Of a stretch of DNA of 64,000 nucleotides, positions 57,188 through 64,000 are shown one piece after another. The number at the start of each line of letters is the position of its first letter. The first letter of the stretch is position 1. Under the pieces are notes generated by a model. The model saw only the letters and a list, made by a program, of their open reading frames with translations, was not told the origin of the DNA and did no database searches. Made by a program: the position numbers and the translations under genes. Source of the stretch: Psychrobacter sp. Ps6 (lineage in GTDB: Bacteria; Pseudomonadota; Gammaproteobacteria; Pseudomonadales; Moraxellaceae); NCBI RefSeq assembly GCF_022129235.1, contig NZ_JADQAI010000001.1, positions 434,001 through 498,000 on the forward strand, written 5' to 3'.

Positions 57188-59407
57188 TTATAGCGATGCC
57201 AAGGCTTCGTTAAACAAAGTGCTTGGACGCATGGCTTTTTTAGCCAACTCTTCATCAGCATAGTAGTAGCCTTTGATGTCTACTGGCTTGCCTTGAGCGT
57301 CGTTAAGCTCTTTGACAATCGCATCTTCGTTTTCTTTTAGCTTTTGTGCAAATGGCGTGAATTGCGCTTTTAACTCACTATCTTGATCTTGCGCGGCCAG
57401 CTCTTCAGCCCAATATAGCGCTAGATAGAAGTGACTGCCACGGTTGTCGAGCTCACCTGTTTTGCGTGATGGCGACTTGTCATTCAGCAGCAGTTTTTCT
57501 GTCGCTGTATCTAGCGTGTCCGCCAAGACTTGAGCTTTAGCATTGTTGTCGTTGCTTGCCAAATGCTCCAAAGAGACATTCAAGGCCAAAAACTCACCGA
57601 GTGAATCCCAACGTAGATGGTTTTCTTCGGTTAGCTGCTCAACATGCTTTGGTGCAGAACCGCCAGCACCCGTCTCAAACAAGCCGCCGCCTTTCATGAG
57701 TGGCACAACCGATAGCATCTTAGCACTGGTACCAAGCTCTAGGATTGGGAATAAGTCGGTTAAGTAATCACGTAAGATGTTACCAGTCGCAGAGATCGTA
57801 TCAAGGCCACGAGCGACGCGCTCTAGGGTATAACGCATGGCGCGAACCTGAGACATGATTTCGATGTGTAAACCGTCAGTATCATGATCTTTTAGATACA
57901 TTTTAACTTTTTTGATGAGCTCGTTCTCATGTGGACGGTATGGGTCGAGCCAAAAGATAACAGGCGTATTTGATTCACGGGCACGGCGTACGGCAAGTTT
58001 CACCCAATCTTGGATAGGCTCATCTTTAACCTGACACATGCGCCAGATATCACCTTTTTCAACACGTTTTTCGAGCAATACTTCATCGGTATCCACGTCG
58101 ACGATACGAGCAATACCAGCATCACTCGATTCAAAAGTCTTATCGTGTGAGCCGTACTCTTCTGCTTTTTGTGCCATTAGGCCGACGTTTGGTACGGTAC
58201 CCATGGTGGTTGGATCAAAGTTACCATGCCACTTGCAGAAGTTGATCATTTCTTGGTAAATACGAGCAAAGGTAGACTCTGGCATGACTGCTTTACAATC
58301 ATACATTTTGCCATCAGCGCCCCACATTTTACCACCTGAACGAATCATCGCTGGCATAGAGGCATCGACGATGACATCGCTTGGTGAATGGAAGTTGGTG
58401 ATACCTTTGGCCGAATCAACCATGGCCAGACGTGGACGATGCTCCTGACAAGCATGCAGATCACGCTCAATTTCTTCACGCGTTGAGGTTGGCAAAGTAG
58501 CAATCTTGTCGTATAGATCGGCCATACCGTTGTTGACGTTGATACCAAGCTCATCAAAGAGTTCGCCATGTTTTTCAAACGCTTCTTTGTAGTAAATTCG
58601 AACCGCATGACCAAACACGATGGGGTGTGAGACTTTCATCATGGTGGCTTTGACGTGCAATGAGAACAAGATGCCCGCTTCGCGGCAATCTTCCATTTCA
58701 CGCTCATAGAATTCAAGCAAGGCTTTTTTGCTCATGACCATCAGGTCGATGACTTCTTTATCCAGCAAAGCAATTTTAGGTTTTAGTACTTTTTGGGTGC
58801 CATCGTCAAGTAGCAAGTCCATGCGTACGGTACGAGCTTTATCTAACGTCATAGATTGCTCGCCATCATAGAAATCGCCGCCATGCATGTGTGATACGTG
58901 CGTGCTTGACCATTGCTTCCATTCACCCATTGAGTGTGGATGTTTGCGAGCATAGTTTTTGACGGCTTTTGGTGCACGGCGATCCGAGTTACCTTCACGT
59001 AGTACTGGGTTGACGGCACTGCCTAAGCTCTTACCATAGCGCTTACGTAGCTCTTTTTCTTCATCCGTCTGTGGATCTTCTGGGAAGTTAGGAATAGCAT
59101 AGCCTTTACCTTGTAGCTCTTTGATAGCGGCTTTTAACTGCTGGACAGAGGCACTGATATTTGGCAGTTTGATGATGTTGGTATTTGGGTCTTGAGTCAG
59201 GCGACCAAGTTCTGCTAAGTTATCAGGAACACGCTGTTCTTCCGTCAAGTATTCAGGAAATTCGGCCAATATACGTGCTGCAACAGAGATGTCACTGGTT
59301 TCAACTTCGACACCTGCGGTCTTAGTGAACGCTTCTACAATAGGTAAAAAAGACAGCGTCGCAAGCGCTGGGGCTTCGTCAGTTTTGGTATAAATAATTT
59401 TTGACAT
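57188..59407 (-). CDS. idh: NADP-dependent isocitrate dehydrogenase, monomeric type
   Basis: This enzyme catalyses the same reaction as icd with an unrelated large monomeric fold. The 739 residues match the family (about 740). Signatures include [56 protein letters not shown] (substrate site), MSLEHL-type helices and [27 protein letters not shown] near the NADP site. In cold-adapted Colwellia maris a monomeric isozyme coexists with a dimeric one and is cold-active. The start has AGGAAGAAC upstream. It is convergent with icd. Confidence 0.96.
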   Translation of the reverse strand: MSKIIYTKTDEAPALATLSFLPIVEAFTKTAGVEVETSDISVAARILAEFPEYLTEEQRVPDNLAELGRLTQDPNTNIIKLPNISASVQQLKAAIKELQGKGYAIPNFPEDPQTDEEKELRKRYGKSLGSAVNPVLREGNSDRRAPKAVKNYARKHPHSMGEWKQWSSTHVSHMHGGDFYDGEQSMTLDKARTVRMDLLLDDGTQKVLKPKIALLDKEVIDLMVMSKKALLEFYEREMEDCREAGILFSLHVKATMMKVSHPIVFGHAVRIYYKEAFEKHGELFDELGINVNNGMADLYDKIATLPTSTREEIERDLHACQEHRPRLAMVDSAKGITNFHSPSDVIVDASMPAMIRSGGKMWGADGKMYDCKAVMPESTFARIYQEMINFCKWHGNFDPTTMGTVPNVGLMAQKAEEYGSHDKTFESSDAGIARIVDVDTDEVLLEKRVEKGDIWRMCQVKDEPIQDWVKLAVRRARESNTPVIFWLDPYRPHENELIKKVKMYLKDHDTDGLHIEIMSQVRAMRYTLERVARGLDTISATGNILRDYLTDLFPILELGTSAKMLSVVPLMKGGGLFETGAGGSAPKHVEQLTEENHLRWDSLGEFLALNVSLEHLASNDNNAKAQVLADTLDTATEKLLLNDKSPSRKTGELDNRGSHFYLALYWAEELAAQDQDSELKAQFTPFAQKLKENEDAIVKELNDAQGKPVDIKGYYYADEELAKKAMRPSTLFNEALASL

Positions 59408-59799
59408 TTTATTTAGTTCTTCCTTTAGTTGTCGTTAATAATAAAGCTCAAATATAGTGTTGAATATGAGTCAATGATACTATGCAATGCTCAATGATAT
59501 CGTTCGAACAAGTACGTCGTATGTAGCTGCTTAGCAATATTTAAGTTAGCAATATTCAAGTTTGATAAAACATTTTCTTTTACTGATGTTCACTACGAGG
59601 GTATTCTCAGACGGCACGTTGACTGCTTGACGAAACCGCCAGAAAGCAAGTCGCTGACGATATATTATAATAAATCCACTATAAATTCGAGAGGATGTCA
59701 ATCACGTACCATGAACTAAGTATACTGTTTTCGCTCATATCTTAGGGTTTCAAATTATACTAAGCTGGTAGTGACGTTATTTTAACAGTCATCTGTTGC

Positions 59800-59910
59800 G
59801 ATATCATCTTTTCGGTACAATGAATATGTTTCATCGGTTTCTGTCATGCTCTAGATAGCCAAACAAGCATAATCCTAAAAACCACCAATGTCACTATTGG
59901 TGGTTTTTTA
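59800..59910 (+). ncRNA. Candidate small RNA ending at the orphan terminator
   Basis: A TACAAT (about 59816-59821), without a well-spaced -35, lies about 60 bases before a strong hairpin terminator. A 12-codon frame starts at 59820 but has no ribosome site. The call rests on the terminator having no gene to serve. Confidence 0.3.
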
Positions 59911-59912
59911 TT
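59877..59912 (+). terminator. Orphan Rho-independent terminator
   Basis: AAAAACCACCAAT (59877-59889) pairs with ATTGGTGGTTTTT (59896-59908), with a 6-base loop and T tail. A runs also allow minus-strand use, but no gene on either strand points into it. Confidence 0.85.
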
Positions 59913-60016
59913 GTGACTCAAAAAACTTTGCAAATTGTGACAGCAAAATAGCAAAAATTTGCTAGGCTAGGTCATCAATAGATAGATTATCTATACAAAA
60001 TATAGTGACGGTTAAT

Positions 60017-61363
60017 ATGAGTTTAGAGTATGCGCTGATTAATGATACCAGTTGGCAGAGCCAGACCGATTGGCAAACGCCAGACACGCCTTTTATGTCA
60101 TTTGCTTTTTGGCAGGCGCTTGCCGATACGGGCGCGATTGGAGAGCAGGCAGGGTGGCTACCGATATTTATTTTGGTACATCGTGTCGACGATGCGGCTG
60201 AGGATGCCGCATTGCAACCAGTCGCGGTAATGCCAGTATTTATAAAAGGCCATCATCGCGGTGAGTTTGTATTTGATCATTCATGGGCAGAGGCATATGC
60301 GCGCTACGGACTCGACTACTATCCAAGATTGGTCACCAGCGTGCCATATACACCGATTACCGGTCAGCGTCTTTGGTTGGCAAAAGGCGAGCGCTTAAAT
60401 GAGGATATCTTCAAAACAGCCATCGCGGGTATCGATGATATCGCTCAGCAAGTCGGCGCCTCAAGCTGGCATGGGCTATTTGTCACACCTAATCTAGCCT
60501 CTATTGCCACCACATCAATGCCTACGGAGATTGATATAGAGCGTGCGCTAGCGGCCCAAGAGAGCGGCGTAGAGTCCGCGCCTATCGAAATGCCGATATT
60601 CGAGCGTCAAGGCTGTCAGTTCTTATGGCAAAATAAAGACCTGCTCAATAACAGCCAACCATTTGCGAATTTTGATGCGTTTTTAATGACATTAAAAGCC
60701 AAAAAGCGCAAAACCATACGAGCGGAGCGTCGTAAAGTGGCTGAGCAAGGCATTAGCTGCCAGCGAAAAATCGGTGATGATATTAGCGATGCAGACTGGA
60801 AGGCATTTTATCACTGTTATGTGATGACCTATGCCGTGCGCGGACAGCAGCCTTATCTGACGCTCGACTTTTTTATGGCATTGGCAGCAAGTATGTCTGA
60901 AAATATTATGCTCGCGCAAGCACTTGATGCCGATGGTGAGATTATCGCCAGTAGCCTGTTCTTATATGACACACCTGATAGTAATAGCGACAACGACAGT
61001 GTTGATAGCGATGTTAATAACGATGTTGATAATAATGCAACCTTGTACGGTCGATACTGGGGTGCGCTTGGTGAGTATGATAGCTTGCACTTCGAGCTGT
61101 GCTATTATCAAGGCATTGAGTTCGCCATTGAGCAGGGGCTAGCGTCCTTTGATCCAGGTACGCAAGGCGAGCATAAATTGGTTCGCGGGTTTATCCCAAC
61201 GACGACGCACTCGCTCCACCGCATTTATGATCCGCGTTTTGTCCCTGCGATTGGCGATTTTTGTGCCAGAGATCGGATGCATATGGCACAATATCGCCAG
61301 CAAGCCCATGAGGCACTACCATTTAACGCAGACAATATGCCAGCCTTTGATACGCTTCATTGA
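60017..61363 (+). CDS. DUF482 (COG3146) GNAT-like N-acyltransferase
   Basis: This 448-residue protein is of the DUF482 family, predicted acyltransferases with a FemAB/GNAT-like fold; the substrate is unknown. Signatures are WAEAYARYGLDYYPRLVTSVPYTP, TLKAKKRKTIRAERRKV, WKAFYHCYVMTYAVRGQQPYLT and FDPGTQGEHKLVRGFIPT. An Asp/Asn/Ser-rich insert at about residues 320-340 is encoded by a GAT/AAT-type repeat. ATG 60017 is preferred over a GTG four codons earlier by comparison with family N-termini. No good ribosome site is visible. ubiC follows 67 bp later on the same strand. Confidence 0.85.
   Translation: MSLEYALINDTSWQSQTDWQTPDTPFMSFAFWQALADTGAIGEQAGWLPIFILVHRVDDAAEDAALQPVAVMPVFIKGHHRGEFVFDHSWAEAYARYGLDYYPRLVTSVPYTPITGQRLWLAKGERLNEDIFKTAIAGIDDIAQQVGASSWHGLFVTPNLASIATTSMPTEIDIERALAAQESGVESAPIEMPIFERQGCQFLWQNKDLLNNSQPFANFDAFLMTLKAKKRKTIRAERRKVAEQGISCQRKIGDDISDADWKAFYHCYVMTYAVRGQQPYLTLDFFMALAASMSENIMLAQALDADGEIIASSLFLYDTPDSNSDNDSVDSDVNNDVDNNATLYGRYWGALGEYDSLHFELCYYQGIEFAIEQGLASFDPGTQGEHKLVRGFIPTTTHSLHRIYDPRFVPAIGDFCARDRMHMAQYRQQAHEALPFNADNMPAFDTLH
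60976..61037 (+). repeat. GAT/AAT-type codon repeat inside the DUF482 gene
   Basis: Imperfect repeats of GATGTTGATA/GATGTTAATA-type units encode an Asp/Asn/Ser/Val-rich loop between two conserved beta strands, suggesting expansion by slippage. Confidence 0.55.
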
Positions 61364-61430
61364 TATACACCGTTAATTAATAATAGCCTTCAGGCATTTA
61401 CTTTACACATTTCACGATTAGCCGTTAACT

Positions 61431-61931
61431 ATGTCCAGTAACTCTCTTACTCCTACCACGTCTCTACCTCCTGCTGAACTAGTATCGTGGCTCAATGCCG
61501 AAGGGTCGCTCACAGCCATGCTAGAAGAGAAGGCGGGGCAGCCGTTACGAGTGGAGCGTAGCTTTGAGGGCTATCGGCTGTTGACGCTGCAACAAAAGCG
61601 ACAATTGGGTCTACAAGGCTCAGCGCTAAATCGTCCACTGCTGGCGTGGATACGTGAAGTACTGTTATACGGCAATGACAAGCAGCCATGGGTCGGTGCG
61701 CAAAGCATCTTTCCGCTATCAAGCCTAAAAGGTAACGCGCGACGCTTGCAGCAGCTAAAAGGTATGCCCATCGGTTATGTATTATTTAAACGTCGCCGTA
61801 CACTGCCAAACCAGCGATTTGTGCGACAAACAAGCGACGGCTGGCAACGGCAAACGCGCTATGACTGGTATGGCCGCTCATTACTTATCAGCGAAACCTT
61901 TTTGCCTGCGTTTTTGTCCAGTGGTACTTAA
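61431..61931 (+). CDS. ubiC: Chorismate pyruvate-lyase UbiC
   Basis: UbiC converts chorismate to 4-hydroxybenzoate and pyruvate, the first step of ubiquinone synthesis. The 166-residue protein matches the family: EGSLTAMLEE, LAWIREVLLYGNDKQPWVGAQSIFP (active-site Arg and lid), L-G-A-R-LQQLKGMPIGYVLF, and WYGRSLLISETFLPAF with the catalytic Glu near the end. ubiA is not adjacent. A hairpin terminator follows. Confidence 0.92.
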   Translation: MSSNSLTPTTSLPPAELVSWLNAEGSLTAMLEEKAGQPLRVERSFEGYRLLTLQQKRQLGLQGSALNRPLLAWIREVLLYGNDKQPWVGAQSIFPLSSLKGNARRLQQLKGMPIGYVLFKRRRTLPNQRFVRQTSDGWQRQTRYDWYGRSLLISETFLPAFLSSGT

Positions 61932-62363
61932 AAACATTTTATTTTTATATAAACACAAAAAGGATTAGGGTTAAGAATTTGCATTGAGTAAATCCTTTAT
62001 TTAAATGGCTATTTATCTGTGTTATATCGCCATTTAATTTGCTCATCTTAAGGTGGGCTTTTTTGCGCTCATCGTACAAATTTTCATGTTACACTTACGC
62101 TTTCGTGATGATATCGATGCAAATGTATATCGATTTTATTGACGGATCGGTCAAGTTAATGGCAAGCCAATTGCCTGTGTTTATTCTTATTTCAATTTTT
62201 GCTAATAGACTCATTCACAATAGTGGTCATACCATAAAACAGCGTGCAGAGGTATCGATCGTACTTCAAGCGACGTTGACGCAGTGGTCGTTTGGTTGTG
62301 AGCAGGCTATCAGCTTCTTTCCAAAGAAATTTTTCAATGACAGTCACTACTTAGGACATTACT
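61932..62363. other. ubiC-glyA intergenic region
   Basis: This 432-bp region holds two hairpins after ubiC (61959-61998 and 62003-62035) and probably the glyA promoter and leader. A 110-codon frame here overlaps the glyA start and looks non-coding. No glycine riboswitch was recognised. Confidence 0.45.
61957..62000 (+). terminator. ubiC terminator
   Basis: AAAGGATT (61959-61966) pairs with AATCCTTT (61991-61998) over a long loop. A second hairpin, AAATGGC/GCCATTT at 62003-62035, follows at once. Confidence 0.55.
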
Positions 62364-63620
62364 ATGTTTAAAGATATTTCTATCAAAGAGTTTGATCCCG
62401 TACTTGCTGAAGCGATGGCCGCAGAAAGCGTTCGTCAAGAAAATCACATCGAGTTGATTGCCTCTGAAAACTACTGCTCACAAGCAGTGATGGAAGCGCA
62501 AGGCACTGATTTGACCAACAAATACGCTGAAGGCTATCCTGGTAAGCGTTATTACGGTGGCTGTGAGCATGTAGATGTCATTGAACAATTGGCCATTGAC
62601 CGTGCAAAAGAGCTGTTTGGTGCTGAGTATGTCAACGTCCAGCCACATTCAGGCAGCCAAGCAAACTCTGCTGTATTTTTAGCATTGCTAGAAGCCAATG
62701 ACACGGTACTGGGCATGAGTCTAGACGCAGGTGGTCACTTGACGCATGGCGCACACATTAACTTCTCAGGTCTGAACTACAATGCCGTACAGTATGGATT
62801 GGTCGATGGCACTGGTCTTATTGACTATGATCAAGTAGAAGCGCTAGCACGTGAGCACAAGCCAAAAATGATCATCGCGGGTTTCTCAGCCTATTCACAA
62901 GTGGTCGATTGGCAGCGTTTCCGTGACATCGCTGACGAAGTAGGCGCGTATTTACTAGTAGATATGGCGCACGTTGCTGGTCTTGTTGCGGGCGGCGTCT
63001 ATCCAAGCCCAATACCTTTTGCAGATGTAGCTACCACCACCACGCACAAAACCCTACGTGGCCCGCGTTCAGGTATGATCTTGTCGCGTGATGAAAAGCT
63101 TGCCAAAAAGCTAAACTCTGCCGTATTCCCAGGCAACCAAGGTGGCCCGTTGATGCACGTCATCGCGGCAAAAGCGGTTTGCTTTAAAGAAGCGTTAGAA
63201 GACAACTTCAAAACCTATCAGCAGCAAGTCGTGAAAAACGCACAAGCGATGGCAAAAGTCATCCAAGAGCGTGGCTACGAAATCATCTCTGGTGGTACTG
63301 AAAACCATCTCATGCTGATCAGCCTAGTGAAGCAAGAAATGACCGGTAAAGAAGCCGACAAATGGCTTGGTGATGCACATATCACTGTGAACAAAAACGC
63401 TGTGCCAAACGATCCAAAATCACCGTTTGTCACCTCTGGTATTCGTATCGGTACACCAGCCATTACTACTCGCGGCTTCAACGAAGCGCAAGCAGCTGAT
63501 TTGGCAGGTTGGATCTGTGACGTACTAGACAGCCGCGGTGATGAAGCAGTTGCAGCAGAAGTACGCGGTAAGGTAGAAGTAATCTGTAAAGAGCTACCAG
63601 TATACGAAAAAAACCAGTAA
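62364..63620 (+). CDS. glyA: Serine hydroxymethyltransferase
   Basis: GlyA interconverts serine and glycine with tetrahydrofolate, the main source of one-carbon units for purine (see purE/K) and methionine synthesis. The 418-residue PLP enzyme has [32 protein letters not shown] and [10 protein letters not shown]. The PLP Lys is in [14 protein letters not shown], and [18 protein letters not shown] lies near the end. TTAGGAC precedes the ATG. It is followed by its own terminator. Confidence 0.97.
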   Translation: MFKDISIKEFDPVLAEAMAAESVRQENHIELIASENYCSQAVMEAQGTDLTNKYAEGYPGKRYYGGCEHVDVIEQLAIDRAKELFGAEYVNVQPHSGSQANSAVFLALLEANDTVLGMSLDAGGHLTHGAHINFSGLNYNAVQYGLVDGTGLIDYDQVEALAREHKPKMIIAGFSAYSQVVDWQRFRDIADEVGAYLLVDMAHVAGLVAGGVYPSPIPFADVATTTTHKTLRGPRSGMILSRDEKLAKKLNSAVFPGNQGGPLMHVIAAKAVCFKEALEDNFKTYQQQVVKNAQAMAKVIQERGYEIISGGTENHLMLISLVKQEMTGKEADKWLGDAHITVNKNAVPNDPKSPFVTSGIRIGTPAITTRGFNEAQAADLAGWICDVLDSRGDEAVAAEVRGKVEVICKELPVYEKNQ

Positions 63621-63653
63621 GTATTAACTGACTCTTTTTGAGAGTTGTATAAT

Positions 63654-63690
63654 AAAAAACCGCTTAGTGATCTAACTGAGCGGTTTTTTG
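63654..63690 (+). terminator. glyA terminator
   Basis: AAAAAACCGCTTAGT pairs with ACTGAGCGGTTTTTT (63654-63668 with 63675-63689), one mismatch, T tail. Confidence 0.9.
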
Positions 63691-63721
63691 TTTGTTTTAT
63701 TAAAACCATAAGGAGAACACG

Positions 63722-64000
63722 ATGTCTATTTCTACATCTATGTCATTTTGTTTTTATAGTGTTCGTGAGGAAAATTTAGCAAGCATGCTCAATGGCGGTA
63801 TTACACTGGATGAGCTAAGAGAAAATCGCGACAACCAGTATTTGGGTGTCAGAGAAGCATCTTTTGAACACTATACGGAAGAGTTGATTGAGCTGTTGGG
63901 AGAGGGACATTACGCCTTGTGCGATCTGTTATTTTTGGCAGACAACAGTACGCCTCTGCATGAGCAGCATGATGGACTATTATATGATGTGGCAGTCGTG
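63722..64000 (+). CDS. Hypothetical protein, 5' part only
   Basis: An ATG at 63722 with AAGGAGAACACG upstream (strong ribosome site) opens a frame running off the window (93 codons). The product starts MSISTSMSFCFYSV and contains a helix-like segment, FEHYTEELIELLGEGHY. No signal peptide is evident. I do not recognise the family. Confidence 0.65.
   Translation, partial: MSISTSMSFCFYSVREENLASMLNGGITLDELRENRDNQYLGVREASFEHYTEELIELLGEGHYALCDLLFLADNSTPLHEQHDGLLYDVAVV

Larger units (their letters stand above)
59408..60016. other. idh-DUF482 intergenic region with an orphan terminator
   Basis: This 609-bp region lies between divergent genes. A strong plus-strand-capable terminator at 59877-59909 has no upstream protein gene on that strand, suggesting a short transcript in 59600-59880. 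Confidence 0.5.

Noticed and set aside
61932..62363. Glycine riboswitch upstream of glyA
   Set aside because: I could not find the paired aptamer core or the conserved junction sequences.
62039..62371. 110-codon frame before glyA
   Set aside because: Overlaps the glyA start, lacks a ribosome site and reads as random hydrophobic sequence.
1..64000. Mobile elements, prophage, CRISPR array, tRNA or rRNA genes
   Set aside because: No transposase, integrase, repeat-spacer pattern, tRNA T-loop sequence or rRNA-like stretch was recognised on either strand.

Overview
The window reads as ordinary chromosomal DNA of a gamma-proteobacterium of the Moraxellaceae, most probably Psychrobacter. This is inferred from the gene set and from protein style: SecA, RNase E, PilT/PilU, Fur-BamE-RnfH, a lipoprotein-like DsbC, DUF808, and isocitrate dehydrogenases of both the dimeric and monomeric types. 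Many proteins carry Asn/Asp/Ser/Gln-rich linkers, and base composition looks moderate. Genes are densely packed on both strands, and convergent pairs usually share a strong Rho-independent terminator. I saw no tRNA, rRNA, insertion sequence, phage gene or CRISPR array.

Layout. 1-5.1 kb: the 5' part of mutS diverges from secA, followed by a small MliC-like lipoprotein. 5.2-11.2 kb (minus strand): two DUF2382 stress-type proteins (one with a PRC barrel), an acetyl-CoA acetyltransferase, homoserine dehydrogenase and dsbC. 11.6-19.9 kb: DUF808 membrane protein, a very long RNase E, a 1.2-kb non-coding gap, rluC and a HAD phosphatase. 20-25.5 kb: engB, cytochromes c5 and c4, a polytopic membrane protein, rnfH, bamE and fur. 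25.6-32.3 kb: pilU and pilT, yggS, a CBS-domain CorC-like protein and nadE. 33-41.9 kb: AI-2E family permease, pdxB, epmA, an SDR protein, yaiI, purK, purE, a metallophosphatase and a rhomboid protease. 42.3-49.9 kb: two tandem paralogous envelope proteins with BON-like domains (only the second has an OmpA domain), nagZ and prc. 50.4-55 kb: SlyD-like FKBP, an M61 peptidase, a duplicated DUF305 lipoprotein and rluE. 55.7-64 kb: icd (dimer type) convergent with monomeric idh, a DUF482 acyltransferase, ubiC, glyA and the start of an unknown gene.

Functional themes. Envelope biogenesis and quality control recur (SecA, DsbC, BamE, NagZ, Prc, OmpA-like proteins, rhomboid). So do RNA modification and decay (RNase E, RluC, RluE), one-carbon, purine, pyridoxal and NAD metabolism (GlyA, PurE/K, PdxB, YggS, NadE), and the TCA isocitrate step with two unrelated isozymes.

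I found no clear new multi-gene defence or biosynthetic system. The most interesting leads are the tandem BON/OmpA paralogs, structured non-coding stretches with terminators that have no obvious gene (about 59.4-59.9 kb and 49.9-50.2 kb), the DUF2382 pair, and recurring hydrophilic inserts in otherwise conserved enzymes.
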